A DNA stretch of 64,000 nt from Semisulcospira habei (lineage: Eukaryota; Mollusca; Gastropoda; Semisulcospiridae), in NCBI GenBank assembly GCA_036245525.1, contig BTPG01000005.1, forward strand, positions 115,709,880 through 115,773,879, written 5' to 3'. Both the position numbers and the translations under genes were made by a program. Positions 1-9,700 of this stretch are shown piece by piece (the first letter of the stretch is position 1; each line of letters opens with the position of its first letter). The notes beneath the pieces are model-generated. The model was not told the DNA's origin, did not search any database, and was given only the letters and a program-made list of their open reading frames with translations.

Positions 1-141
1 CCCCGCATTCACGGGGGCTCATGAGGATCTATGCCTCTTTTTGAAACAACTTTGTATGCATGTTTCCGACATTGCTGACGACGCTGAAGTTGCAATGATT
101 TCCAAAACACAATCTGATTGCACTGGCGATGAAGGGGTTAT
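1..141. mobile_element. PAL-B palindromic MITE, cut by window edge
   Basis: Only the right half is inside the window. It shows the right hairpin arm (GGGGGCTCATGAGGATC, ATGCCTCTT), then the usual PAL-B right flank ending CACTGGCGATGAAGGGGTTA. The end matches the GGGGTTAA end of complete copies such as 47275-47489. Confidence 0.75.
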
Positions 142-384
142 TCAGTACAAATGTGCAAACAGATACATTAATGCGAAGAGCACTTAACGTGACCTGCTCC
201 AGGCAAGAAGAGGTTAATGTAACTTCACAATATCTCCATTATCAATGCCAGACAAAAGGGTCAGCTCAGAGCAATCTGATTCAGGTAGTCATTTGATTGC
301 TAAACTGGGCCGATTCAAAGGTTTCTCATTGTTGTCTTTCTTCCAATTAAATGTTTCTGCCCTTGCTCTCACAATCCATGTGAG

Positions 385-558
385 TACGCACCCAACCGCA
401 AGAGGTATAGATCCTCATGACACCCCGCAATTGCAGGGGCCCATGAGGGTCTATGCCTCTGCTTTGTATCCATGTTCCTTTGCCGTTTGATGATCTTTGT
501 CGTTCAATTTAAAATCGTTCAAAAACACAATATACGTCCACAGACGGTGAAGTGGTTA
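385..558. mobile_element. PAL-B palindromic MITE
   Basis: Hairpin 401-460 has arms AGAGGTATAGATCCTCATGA and its near complement around a CGCAATTGC centre. The right flank ends ACGGTGAAGTGGTTAAG, a mutated GGGGTTAA end. The left end is decayed and its position is approximate. Confidence 0.75.
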
Positions 559-621
559 AGGCCCCTAAGCGCTCCCGGAGCATTCTCAACATTGCATAAC
601 ACTGTTTGACGAATATCAACA

Positions 622-747
<126 letters not shown>

Positions 748-760
748 AATGCCTCCTAAA

Positions 761-1361
761 GAGTGGCTACGATTGTTATTTCGTTCATAACTGCGTCAGA
801 TTACATCACTTTGTGTCCGTTTTACCGCTGAAGCGTAGGCCTACTATGTCGTATGTGCCGCTCAACTCCACCAAGTTTCAGAGCCGAGGTACAAAGGTAC
901 AAAGACCAGGTCTTCGGCGAGCAAAACAGAAAGAAGCTGGTCATCCAACATAACGGCCTTTGTGGAGCTATGTCACAGTCAGGTGTCTTAATTAATCTGT
1001 CCGTGAGTGAAACATGAAGTTATGCCAGGAAATCAACGTAACAGGTTTGTACGGTCACCTGCGGACACATAGTTAGTTTAACCTTTTTGCCTGGAGCAGT
1101 AAGCTGTAACCTGACAATGAAGCTGCCTTAAACCAGTGTAAAAGACTTGAAGATAGACTAATTACACTCCACAGCAATCTCCAGCCCTTCCCTAAACCTA
1201 AAAAGGGATACGGACTTAAAAGTAGCTAAAACTGAACTAGACTGGCACTTGACTTGCACTACGTTGGATGGGCAGCCCGCAGAGTCTGACCATCTAATAC
1301 ACAAGCCAGCCAGGCTAGTAGAAGCTAGCTAACCACAGTCCGGTTACAAAAATTTGGGTAT
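761..1361. other. Unannotated interval
   Basis: I see no coding frame with a recognisable domain, no palindrome and no SINE head in this stretch. It may be old repeat or unique intergenic DNA. Confidence 0.5.
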
Positions 1362-1432
1362 TTAACTACGTATTCGAGACGTCCGCAGCTTTATGCCGCG
1401 TATCCGGATACGGGACGTCTCGAATGAGTTAA
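1362..1432. mobile_element. PAL-D palindromic MITE
   Basis: It starts with TTAACT and ends with GAGTTAA. The arms pair TTCGAGACGT with ACGTCTCGAA, and inside them GCCGCGTATCCGGATACGG is itself palindromic. Its right TTAA (1429-1432) is also the left TTAA of the next element. Other copies are at 12838-12918 and 30697-30777. Confidence 0.85.
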
Positions 1433-1496
1433 CCGTTTGCGGTAACCTACAAAGAATCACCTCGGCCAAAATCGATACCGACACCCAAAGGGTTAA
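1429..1496. mobile_element. PAL-C palindromic MITE, internally diverged
   Basis: Bounded by TTAACCGTTTG and CCCAAAGGGTTAA. The right arm (CGATACCGACACCC) is recognisable and the left arm is decayed. It shares one TTAA with the PAL-D copy to its left. Confidence 0.8.
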
Positions 1497-1679
1497 CCGA
1501 TCGTTTTGATTCATCGCAATGAACACATACAGGAAAGGTGACTGACTCACACATACGTTCATGATTTGTCAGAACTGATTTCTCGAACGGGCCCAGAGGA
1601 TATTATGCACATGACGTAGATTATGCAAATCGACATCCTGCAAGACAGTATACCCGTGCTGCGTAGATTGCGAATGTGC

Positions 1680-1716
1680 GCTGGTCTGTAATTTAGACCT
1701 TTCGGCTCGCAGCACA
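1680..1716 (+). repeat. PAL-M half copy
   Basis: GCTGGTCTGTAATTTAGACC followed by TTTCGGCTC matches the left arm of the PAL-M hairpins seen at 35228-35288 and elsewhere. No right arm follows. Confidence 0.55.
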
Positions 1717-1872
1717 CAAATAATTATGTGGTTGTATTCTTTTTTCTTCTTGATGCGTTTCAACGTATATGGTATTAGAAAAAGCAACAAACTGAACCCG
1801 AACAACAACAACAACAACTATATATATATATATATTCGGAGTTTGTCACATAAGACAAACAATGCTTTCACG

Positions 1873-2094
1873 TTAACCCTTTTAGCCCCGGATCTCTACA
1901 GCAGGAGATGGCTTGACCATAATAATTCAAGGGTAGTGCCAGATTAGCTTGGCGCCTGAAGGCGCCAAGCTAATCTGGCACTACCCTTGAATTATCATGG
2001 TCAAGCCATCTCCTGCAACTGGTACATAGTCGTTAGGCAACACCTCCAAAATCAGTTTGAGAAATGGGACCTTGGGGCTCAGTACAAGGGCTAA
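1873..2094. mobile_element. PAL-A palindromic MITE
   Basis: Left end TTAACCCTTTTAGCCCC. Hairpin 1902-2015 has arms of about 55 nt running from CAGGAGATGG through TTCAAGGGTAGTGCC to GGCGCC, with a TGAA loop. The right flank carries CACCTCCAAAATC and ends TTGGGGCT...GGGCTAA. The final CTAA (2091-2094) is shared with the next element. PAL-A is the most abundant family here. Confidence 0.9.
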
Positions 2095-2181
2095 CCCATT
2101 GATTGCCGAGAAACGCTGAACACCATATAACTGCAAGAGGTAAAGATCTTTATGAGCCGCTTGCAGTCGATTCTGATTTAA
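2091..2181. mobile_element. PAL-B MITE with right arm lost
   Basis: It begins CTAACCCATTGATTGCCGAG and keeps the PAL-B left flank (AACACCATATAACTGCAAGAGG) and part of the left arm. It then jumps to TTGCAGTCGATTCTGATTTAA, a PAL-B end that follows the right arm in complete copies. It is the middle member of a three-element chain sharing TTAA or CTAA junctions (1873-2397). Confidence 0.7.
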
Positions 2182-2397
2182 CTCTTTCACTGCCACTTCA
2201 CGAACTGCGCGTCTGGCACGACATTTTACGCCGTGAAAAACACAGATGTAGATGTGACCAAAACAGGCCAAAAACAACGTAGGACTACTGAACAAGAGAC
2301 AAATCCGCATGAGCCCCAGCGACTGCGGGGGCTCATGAGGGTTTACGTCTCTTGCAGCCGGGTAGCGCTCGCCTTGCCCCGGCGGTAAAAGGGTTAA
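2178..2397. mobile_element. PAL-B core in an alternative outer frame (B')
   Basis: Bounded by TTAACTCTTTCACTGCC and AAAAGGGTTAA. Hairpin 2293-2354 has the PAL-B core (GAGCCCCAGCGACTGCGGGGGCTC), but the right flank is the different CGCCTTGCCCCGGCGG sequence also found at 2797-2937 and 18671-18781. Confidence 0.8.
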
Positions 2398-2796
2398 GAA
2401 TAACGTCTATTAATCCCTCTGGCAGAGGTTTGGTGCTGGCTTTATAGCCGGGGATCCAGTCAAGCACATGACTCTCCCGCCAAGGCCACGCTCAAAACTT
2501 GAGCCGGCATCATTGCTGGACATGCGATGAGAGACAGGAACAGATAATAATAAGCGCATTAAATAGGCGCTTTATCCCAATTGAAAATCGGCTCAAAGCG
2601 CCGCCGCGAACTGAACCCAACAAGCACGCTCACGTGAATCACGCGCATTCACTCACACACTGTACACATAAACACAGAACATTCACGTGGTGCTAAGGGC
2701 AAGCTCAAGCGAGCTACTGTAGTTTTTGGAAATTCAAAATCGTTTGTATTTGAAATTTGATTAAGTGGGCTGAAACTGATACCAAAGATATCCCCT

Positions 2797-2937
2797 TTAA
2801 CTGCCAGGGCAAGGCGAACGCGACCCTCGGGAGACATAAATCCTCATGAGTCTCCGCTATTGCGGAGGCTCATGAGGATTTATGTCTCTTGTTTAGCTTT
2901 ATAGATTTATGTCTCTTGCGTAGTTTTATAGGGTTAA
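2797..2937. mobile_element. PAL-B core in alternative frame (B')
   Basis: TTAACTGCCAGGGCAAGGCG at the left, TATAGGGTTAA at the right. The hairpin at about 2829-2888 has arms GGAGACATAAATCCTCATGAG. A short duplication of the right arm tail (ATAGATTTATGTCTCTTGC) follows the hairpin. Confidence 0.85.
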
Positions 2938-3145
2938 AAAAAAAAGAAATCTTAGTTTGGAGCTAGTATAGAGTAAAGCGCTTAACAAAATCTTCATTAT
3001 AATAATAATTATTATTATCATTATTATAATTATTATTATGTTCATTATGCCTATTTTGTGCCGTTCGCATCCGATTTTCTTCACGCGAACGTGCAATTAG
3101 TGATCGCTGGCAGCGAAAAGGTTAAAATAAAATGTTTTTGTCCAG

Positions 3146-3364
3146 TTAACCCATATCATCCTGAGGCTAAAAGCTTCAAATTTGTACACTGCCATATGCA
3201 AGCTACATTATAGTACTTACAGATAAGGAGTATAGACCAATGGCTTTAGTTCAAGGGTTGTGCCAGAATAGCTTGGCGTCTATAGGCGCCAAGCTATTCT
3301 GGCACTACCCTTGAGCTATTTCACTTATTTCACACACCGGTGTATTCCGAATGATAAGGGTTAA
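3146..3364. mobile_element. PAL-A palindromic MITE with intact TTAA on both sides
   Basis: 219 bp from TTAACCCATATCATCCTGAG to GAATGATAAGGGTTAA. The terminal inverted repeat reads CCCATATCAT at one end and CCCTTATCAT at the other. The central hairpin uses the GGCGCC core. One of the clearest cases of a TTAA-flanked, CCC-ended element. Near-identical architecture at 7934-8157 and 28960-29187. Confidence 0.92.
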
Positions 3365-3412
3365 AGCGCAGGTAAGCCCAGCGTGCTGCACCCAACATAA
3401 CGGCCTGTAAAG

Positions 3413-3459
3413 GGACAGTCAACCCCTTGTGCACGTAGCCCTCGGTCCTGTTGATCCTC
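3413..3459 (+). repeat. PAL-E half copy
   Basis: CAACCCCTTGTGCACGTAGC then CTCGGTCCTGTTGATCC resembles the left half of the PAL-E hairpin at 25599-25667. The rest is missing and the next PAL-C element follows directly. Confidence 0.45.
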
Positions 3460-3527
3460 TGGTTGTCGGTAGCGCTTTTTGTCGCGATGATTCCTGAAAG
3501 GATTCATCGCGACAAAAAGCGCTGTCG
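3460..3527. mobile_element. PAL-C hairpin interrupted by a SINE
   Basis: Left arm GGTTGTCGGTAGCGC plus TTTTTGTCGCGATGATTCC; the right arm runs GGATTCATCGCGACAAAAAG to GCGCTGTCG. The arm resumes after the SINE as GCTGTCGACAGCC (3843-3855), so the SINE lies in the right arm with a 7-bp duplication GCTGTCG. Confidence 0.8.
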
Positions 3528-3842
3528 GTTGGTTAGTTCGGGTTTAACGTCCACAGCACCGAAGTGATCATGGACGGCCCTGACGGGCGGGTTATGGGGG
3601 ACAGGGAAATCTATTGCCTATGGAGTACGACCTGAACACTGATCAACTCAGGCGCGCTCCAACTGTGCCACTTTGATTTATCAGGACCTTTCAACGGACA
3701 TGCTATTCAACAAATCCGGTTTTTTCCCCCTGGATTGTGAGTCCAGCTACCGGGGCCGGGACGGGATTCGAACCCACGACCCGGCGATTCCCCTCGCTCT
3801 CCTGCTCCGACGTTTAACCGCCTGAGCTATTTCGGACACTAA
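3528..3842 (-). mobile_element. tRNA-headed SINE, family V, copy 1
   Basis: Read on the minus strand it starts with a tRNA-like head: A box TAGCTCAGGCGGTTAAA and B box GGGTTCGAATCCCG, followed by a body ending GGTGCTGTGGACGTTAAACC. A second copy is at 43943-44272. The flanking 7-bp GCTGTCG (3521-3527 and 3843-3849) is the likely target duplication. Too diverged and too long to be a tRNA gene. Confidence 0.85.
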
Positions 3843-4149
3843 GCTGTCGACAGCCCGTGTTTGCTACCGCAAGGGGCCAGTGATGTTGAACGGTGTTCGA
3901 AGTCCGTCAAGGTTAAGGTTGAAGAAGGCGTGTTCGGCATGTGAGTGACAGGGGCGGAATCTGGACAGGGATGACGACGGTGGGTGGGGGGGGGGGGGGG
4001 AATACGCCGAGAGGCTGGTCTGGACAGTACATATAAGCGGCCGGAATCACGCTGCCCCATCAAATCTCAGACGCAAAGGTCAAATCTGCTACATTTTGAC
4101 GTGAATGTGTGTATACCCAACAGAACGTTCACAATCCCTTCACTGTCAA

Positions 4150-4367
4150 ATAGCCCATTACATCCTGAGGCTGATATTACTTTTAAAAAATTTGATTACA
4201 TGATCGTCCTGTGAAGACTACGTTACAGACTAGAAGCCGATAGATCAACCATTTTAGTTCAAGGGTGTTGCCAGAATAGCTTGGCGCCAGGCTATTCTGG
4301 CACCACCCTTGAACTGTCATAGTCAAATTAATTTCAAGCAGTAGCGGATCAATATGAAAAGGGCTAA
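4150..4367. mobile_element. PAL-A palindromic MITE, loop region deleted
   Basis: Outer ends ATAGCCCATTACATCCTGAG and GAAAAGGGCTAAA are one or two changes from TTAACCC ends. In the hairpin the GGCGCC loop has collapsed to TTGGCGCCAGGCTATTC, so one copy of the inner arm is shortened by a few bases. Confidence 0.82.
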
Positions 4368-4443
4368 ACGTCGAAGAGCCCCAGCTGTCCCATGAACCTG
4401 CATTCAAAGTGGTGTCAGCACCGAAGAGGCACAGCTTCTCACG

Positions 4444-4608
4444 TGTTTTTTTTTTGTTTGTGTTTTTTTTTTTTAGCGTGTTGTTTTGGCTCGGTTTCCC
4501 CCCCCCCCCCCCTTTCCCTTTTTTGTTTGTTGTCGTTTTGGTGTTATTATATTTTTATTTATTTTTTTTATTATTTATTTTATTTATTTATTTTTAATTA
4601 ATTATTTT

Positions 4609-4643
<35 letters not shown>

Positions 4644-4690
4644 TTTTGTTTGGTTTTTTTTGGGGGGTGGGTGGGGGGGGGGGGGGGCTG
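4444..4690. repeat. Low-complexity T-rich, C-tract, (TTTA)n and G-tract
   Basis: Poly-T, a 14-base C tract, a (TTTA)n run of about 60 bp and a G tract follow one another. Frames through it are microsatellite translations. Confidence 0.95.
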
Positions 4691-4968
4691 TTGTGTGCAT
4701 TTTCTACCGTGAATGTGACAGAAAGGCGAGCCTACCTGAAAAGGATCTGGAAAAAAAAAGATACGAACTTGACCACACAGAGAACCACGTCGGAGATAAC
4801 GGTAATCATCAATGTGAAACGACGGCTACATCATAAAATCAGTGGCTGCAGGCGTTGGGAAAGTCCATCGTCACCGGACCGTAAAAACGTAGCGGGACTG
4901 AGACTGATAGGAAGAGGATGTTTACTGCGAATGCAGATTTGGGTAAAAAGACGCTGGTGACGTTTACT

Positions 4969-5110
4969 GTTTACGGTCCATGGCGCAGTGGTTAATGCGC
5001 CTGCCACCAATGCTAAAGGTGCAAGGTTCAATATCGGGTTTCGGCGTCGGACTTTTCTCCTCTAGCAAGTGTCACCGTTAATTGGGGCGAACCGTCGGGG
5101 GTTCTTTCTC
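4969..5110 (+). mobile_element. tRNA-headed SINE, family U, copy 1
   Basis: TCCATGGCGCAGTGGTTAAT is an A-box-like start, and AGGTTCAATATCGGG is a decayed B box. Downstream GCGTCGGACTTTTCTCCTC and GTGTCACCGTTA also appear (reverse strand) at about 53250-53310, which defines the family. No intact cloverleaf. Confidence 0.7.
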
Positions 5111-5395
5111 CAGATACTCCGGCTCTTTCCCCCCATACCCCCCCCCCCCCCTTCCACTTTGGTACCTGTTTCAGGCAACTTTATACATTTCAAATACAAG
5201 CGATCAAAATTTCCGAAACCTCAGTAGCCGGAGCTGACCCTTGGCACCAGGGAGACGTCTTTCGTTTGTCTTGTACTGTGTTTGTCTTCACTGAGAGTGA
5301 ATGCGTGTGTGGCACGTGAGCGTGCGTGTTGGGTGCAGTTCGCGGCGCTTTGGGCCGATTCGCAGAATTGGGAAAAAAACGCCTATATAATAGCC

Positions 5396-5397
<2 letters not shown>

Positions 5398-5438
<41 letters not shown>
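5398..5438. repeat. (ATT)n microsatellite
   Basis: About 41 bp of ATT trinucleotide repeat. The same motif ends a LINE at 11176-11327, so this may also mark an old LINE tail. Confidence 0.95.
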
Positions 5439-5439
<1 letters not shown>

Positions 5440-5574
5440 GAATTCAGGACTGTCGTCACCACAGTCTTTGCCAAAAGGGGCGATAAAGGATTCCACCCCC
5501 GCCCTTCCGCTGTAGAATTCCCGTATGAATATGACTAATATTGGACCAAAAGTGTCAACACTGATTAACCCGTT

Positions 5575-5722
5575 TGCTGTCGATGGCGCTTTTTGTCACC
5601 AATGATGATTCTTGCTCTGAGGAATCATTGCGATGACTTGAAAAGCGCTACCTTCTAGGGCGCTCTTTGTGTCACAATGATTCCTGCAGGCGCTAAGGCG
5701 CTACGGACAGCTAACGGGTTAA
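5575..5722. mobile_element. PAL-C palindromic MITE with rearranged arms
   Basis: TTAACCCGTTTGCTGTCGAT at the left and CTAACGGGTTAA at the right. Inside are one left arm (GGCGCTTTTTGTC), a first right arm (GAGGAATCATTGCGATGAC), then additional arm-like pieces (GGCGCTCTTTGTGTCAC, GGCGCTACGGACAGC). It looks like a palindrome with duplicated arm segments. Confidence 0.75.
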
Positions 5723-5888
5723 TTTGAGCTGAGTTTTTGCGAATGCAGACGCTCACGTCAGTTAAAACTAGATATGCTCCTAGGACACAAGTACTGCTAC
5801 AATGCTGTGCACAAGGTGTGTCAACAGAGCAACACTGTCTTACTATCAGTTGTGGAAAACAACATTATTTTGTTCCATATGAAAACAT

Positions 5889-6109
5889 TTAACTCATTCA
5901 GCCCCGACACACCACAGCAAGACATGGATCGAGCATGATAATTCAAGGGTGGCGGTGCCAGCATAGCTTGGCGCCTATGGGCGCCAAGCTATGCTGGCAC
6001 CACCCTTGAACTATTATGCTCGATCTGTCTCTACAATTGTAATACAGTCCTTCAGGGGGCAAGTTCAAAATTTGGGGATTTCGGTCCTGGGGCAGAACGT
6101 CAGTGTTAA
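5889..6109. mobile_element. PAL-A palindromic MITE, CTCATTCAGCCCC frame
   Basis: TTAACTCATTCAGCCCCGAC to GGGGCAGAACGTCAGTGTTAA. The hairpin arms carry a matching change (GCCAGCATAGC opposite GCTATGCTGGC) relative to the usual AGAATAGC. The right flank has AAAATTTGGGGATTTCGG, shared with 49094-49307. Confidence 0.88.
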
Positions 6110-6357
6110 GCCTGACAGTAAAATGACACATACACTGACTTCCGCACTAAACAAAAGACACTTCGTCAACTTAGGTACAGCCACAGGCACGGGATGATCG
6201 TTGCGTCATTGCTCGCCTTCTGTTAGGTGAGCAATAATAGTTCCGTGTCTGTACAGATAAAAGAGTCGCTGAATAAATACATGCAGTAGCCTGGAGCCGA
6301 CTTGATGGACATGTACTGCGACGACCGTATTGTATTAAGCTGTGGTACAAGGGAAGC

Positions 6358-6360
<3 letters not shown>

Positions 6361-6433
<73 letters not shown>
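6361..6433. repeat. (CT)n microsatellite
   Basis: About 73 bp of CT repeat with one interruption. Confidence 0.97.
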
Positions 6434-6447
6434 ACGTGAGACTTGAA

Positions 6448-6658
6448 GCTTTTTATTCTGATACACTACTGCTTCAAATATATTTGACTATGATAGTTCA
6501 AGGGTGATGCCAGAATAGCTTGGCGCCGGAGGCGCCAAGCTATTCTGAGTACCACCTTTGAAATAAAATGGTTGATTTTTTGTAATATGTATGACTATAG
6601 CCTTCATAGGACAAGCAATTATTATTTTTTTTATTAGCCCCAGGATGTAATGGGTTAA
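6448..6658. mobile_element. PAL-A palindromic MITE
   Basis: The right end AGGATGTAATGGGTTAA and hairpin with GGCGCC-GGA-GGCGCC are clear. The left end (CTTTTTATTCTGATACACTA) resembles the CCCTTTTCATCCTGATACACC left end of 60276-60542 but has lost its TTAACC. Confidence 0.82.
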
Positions 6659-6794
6659 ATTCAAGCTTACGCATAAGTAACTGGCCGAGGCCAACTTATA
6701 CTGACCCGTCATTCGAAACACTATCAGCACGATTTGGATGAACTGAATGGGATCTGTTTTTGGTGGGCAAGACCGTGACTGAAACACCTATGTG

Positions 6795-6930
6795 TAGGAG
6801 CCTCTGCGAATGCAGGGTCTCACGTTAAATGTCTCTGAAAACAAGTCCTGTCAAATGCAAGCCGGGGCTCATGAGGTTCTATACCTCTTGCTGGCGCCAT
6901 TTATTAGCTGCTTCAACTCACGTTTTGTCA
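6795..6930. repeat. PAL-B remnant
   Basis: A right arm (GGGGCTCATGAGGTTC, ATACCTCTTGC) with decayed surroundings; an arm-like CCTCTGCGAATGCAGGG precedes it. Boundaries are approximate. Confidence 0.5.
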
Positions 6931-6986
6931 GTTAAATTAGCCATGATTTTGGAAACAACTCAACTTGCAACTCGAGTGTGCACCAT

Positions 6987-7080
6987 TGCGACCTTTGGGT
7001 GTCGGTAGCGGTTTTAATCGCGATCATTCCTGCAGGAATCATTGCGACTAAAACCTCTACTGACAGCCAAAGGCAGTTAA
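6987..7080. mobile_element. PAL-C palindromic MITE
   Basis: Arms GTCGGTAGCGGTTTTAATCG and the complementary CGACTAAAACCTCTACTGAC around TTCCTGCAGGAA. The right end AAAGGCAGTTAA is intact for TTAA; the left end is mutated. Confidence 0.85.
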
Positions 7081-7214
7081 GACGGATCAACCGGGCCACA
7101 GTTGGCGCTAAGCAGAGGACTGAACTTAAAACATACAGTACTTAACACTTCGGGGGCGCTTCAGTCTTAATTAGTGTTGGCATGCCGCAGGGACCGCATG
7201 GCTCGAAAGTTCGG

Positions 7215-7356
7215 CCCTTGGGCCAGTTGCACGAGTGGGCTTAGTTGAGCGCTTGCCACTAAGCAGGGCGAAGCTCCGCAATAGCAGGCTATAGTAGGGC
7301 ACCTTGCTTAGTGGCTGGGGCAGGGCTAAGTTCACTCATGCATCTGGTGCCTGGTG
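7215..7356. mobile_element. PAL-F inverted-repeat MITE, copy 1
   Basis: Left end GGGCCAGTTGCACGAGTGGG and right end CACTCATGCATCTGGTGCC are inverted copies. The inner pair GCCACTAAGCAGG and CACCTTGCTTAGTGGC also pairs. No TTAA at the ends. Confidence 0.72.
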
Positions 7357-7516
7357 TCGGTGAAGGTGACCTAATCAACATAACCACGACTCACGCAGCA
7401 AGTATGTTTATATGTCAGTGTCCTTTTTTGATCAAGCGTATGTGCGTGTACTTCTTCGCAAGCAAACTACAGTCGAGATGAAAGTAGATGATGCAGTACA
7501 TTCATAGCTAGAGACC

Positions 7517-7666
7517 TGGGGTCAGTTGCATGAGTGAGCCGAGTCCTGCGCCAGGCCGCCAGCCACTAAGCCAGGTGCTTCCATATGCATGAGTGAGCTT
7601 AGTCCTGCGCCAGCCACTAAGCAAGGTGCTCCTCGAAGACTAAGCTCGCTAATGCAACTAGCCCCA
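7517..7666. mobile_element. PAL-F inverted-repeat MITE, copy 2
   Basis: Ends CTGGGGTCAGTTGCA and TGCAACTAGCCCCAG give a 15-bp imperfect terminal inverted repeat. The left arm (GAGTGAGC...GCCAGCCACTAAG) is partly duplicated in tandem before the right arm. Confidence 0.75.
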
Positions 7667-7933
7667 GCGACATAAGCCGCCGGATCACTTCACTTGCTCC
7701 CTTCCTCCTTCCAACACCAACGACAACAACAACAACAGCAACAACAACAAAAATCCAAACCAAAAACGTCAACGCTCAGCGTGAGAGAGACTAATAAAAT
7801 AAGCAACGAAATAACTATGAAATACAAGAAAGACATCACAGAAACAAAGGGAAAACACCCGCAGGGCGATATGCAATGAAATCGCAAATTACAAGGGGTA
7901 AACAAGTTGACAAATCTGTGGTCATGTCGACCT

Positions 7934-8157
7934 TTAACCCTTATCATTCGGAATACACCAGTGGGTGAAATAAGTTTGACTAAAATAGTTCAAGGGTAGT
8001 GCCAGAATAGCTTGGCGCCTCTAGGCGCCAAGCTATTCTGGCACCACCCTTGAACTAAAGCCAATGGCCTATATCCTTATCCGTAAGTACTATAGTGTAG
8101 CTTGAATATGGCAGTGTATGAATTTGAAGCTTTTAGCCTCAATCTGATATGGGTTAA
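7934..8157. mobile_element. PAL-A palindromic MITE with intact TTAA on both sides
   Basis: 224 bp, TTAACCCTTATCATTCGG to CTGATATGGGTTAA. Same outer frame as 3146-3364 but opposite orientation. The hairpin is close to perfect over about 30 bp per arm with a GGCGCC-TCTA-GGCGCC centre. Confidence 0.93.
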
Positions 8158-8794
8158 GATGTTATCCGTGTCTTGTCTTGTCGAAGGCTGTTTGATGGTT
8201 TACTAAAAGTTATTGCTTTGCAGAATACACGAAAGAATACATAAACTTGTCATCAGATCAAAACAAGCCACATGTTTACAGGATGATCTGGACATTGAAT
8301 TGAATCAATTACATTTGAAGGCTGTTTGTTCATTTTTATGAGCATCAAAACCATTTCATTATTTTATGTCACTTTCGCACCGCACGCCCTTTCATATAAC
8401 CTTGGCCAAAAGGGATATTTAAACTAAGACTTAACTTCCTCTAACACAGCCCCTGCGGCCCCTCCCCCCCCCCCCCCTCCCTTTCCTGCCACTAAAACCG
8501 CCCCCTTTCACATACAATCACAACCTCGACGTCGCCGAAGTTCGCTGACGATGCAATTTTCCCTGCCGGTGTAACATGCCAGAATAATCCCATGACAGAT
8601 CGACCCGGAGTCACTTTGGAGTGGCCGCAAAATTACCGAGATTCAGTGCCACCGATGCCAAATTGAGCCCAGGTAGATCTGCTGAGCGTATACGTTTGCC
8701 CAAGCCTGGTCATTCCAGCGTAGCAGTTTTCCACGCAGACCCGGGATCCGTCTGGCGTGAGGGTTCTGATCTGGCGCGCTACACCGGGTTCACA
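8158..8794. other. Unannotated interval
   Basis: I see no recognisable element here apart from a C tract near 8461-8477. Nothing codes for a domain I recognise. Confidence 0.5.
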
Positions 8795-8904
8795 CCCAAT
8801 GCGCAAAAGACAATCGGGCCGATGTCGGCCGCTGTTGCCCCGCGCACGGCCGTGCGCGGGTCAACGGAGGCCAACGTCGGCCCGATGGCCTTTTGCGCAC
8901 TGGG
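8795..8904. mobile_element. PAL-G GC-rich palindrome, copy 1
   Basis: 110 bp from CCCAATGCGCAAAAG to CTTTTGCGCACTGGG. Arms include CGGGCCGATGTCGGCCGC, and the centre GCGCACGGCCGTGCGC is a perfect palindrome. About ten copies or fragments occur in the window. Ends lack TTAA, so this family is separate from PAL-A to PAL-E. Confidence 0.85.
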
Positions 8905-9059
8905 AAAGCAGCCAGCAAAGACATGCACATACGGAAGTACAAGAAGTGTCCGAGGGAATGGACATGACATTTTCATGTTTAAATAAACTAGCCGTGGAAA
9001 AAAAAAGCCCTGTTGAAGATGAGCAAACAGACCCTAAGATCGCGTAAGTGTGTACACGT

Positions 9060-9289
9060 TTAACACTTTCCAGCCTAACTTAAACACTCCACGGGCGTTA
9101 TCCCGTGGCCGGTGAATGATCGATCATTTGTTTTTGCCGAATTGCGGCTCAAAGGCTGTGCGGGAATAGCTTGGCGCCTTTTCAGGCGCCAAGCTAATCT
9201 GGCACAACCTTTGAACTATCATTGCCGATGGAAAAGGTTGCAGAAACGACGAATCTCTTGTTTGTGCTTGTCAGGACTGCATGGGTTAA
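9060..9289. mobile_element. PAL-A palindromic MITE, decayed left arm
   Basis: TTAACACTTTCCAGCC to GCATGGGTTAA, 230 bp. The centre AGCTTGGCGCC-TTTTCA-GGCGCCAAGCT is intact, while the outer left arm has many mismatches. Confidence 0.78.
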
Positions 9290-9437
9290 ACCTGCAGCCG
9301 GCACGTATGCGGTGTACAGGGAGGAGTTGGCAAACATATCCTTTATGTGGCTTTCCTTTTTCTACGACTGGCCCGGCCTCGCTCAGTGTAGACTAACATA
9401 CACGGGTTCGCCCATTCATTTCACTCACGTATGCGCG

Positions 9438-9441
9438 CGCA

Positions 9442-9486
<45 letters not shown>

Positions 9487-9599
9487 ACAAACACGCACAC
9501 GCACACGCACGCACATACACGTATTCATGAATGCACGCAGGCATACGTACGCACGCATGTATGTATTCATAAATACATGCACACACACATGCACGCGCG

Positions 9600-9644
<45 letters not shown>

Positions 9645-9700
9645 GTATACCGCACATACGAACGTAGGCAAGCAGGCACGCGCGCGCGCACACACACACT
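9438..9700. repeat. (CA)n / (CGCA)n microsatellite cluster
   Basis: Two long CA runs (9443-9480 and about 9601-9643) joined by CA-rich imperfect repeat. His-Thr and Cys-Val frames here are artefacts of the repeat. Confidence 0.97.

Noticed and set aside
541..600. tRNA-like GGTGAAGTGGTTAAGG
   Set aside because: It is the mutated right end of a PAL-B element (GCAGTGAAGGGGTTAA), with no B box downstream.
1726..1947. Short open frames across palindromes (for example 1726-1947, 25483-25722, 29333-29701)
   Set aside because: They run through MITE hairpins, have no domain and no conserved partner.
3740..3838. Possible tRNA gene on the minus strand
   Set aside because: A and B boxes are present but the arms do not pair as a tRNA, and the sequence runs into a SINE body that also occurs at 43943-44272.
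8621..9047. Open frames of 121 and 96 residues
   Set aside because: Both cross the PAL-G palindrome, whose GC-rich sequence is stop-poor in all frames.
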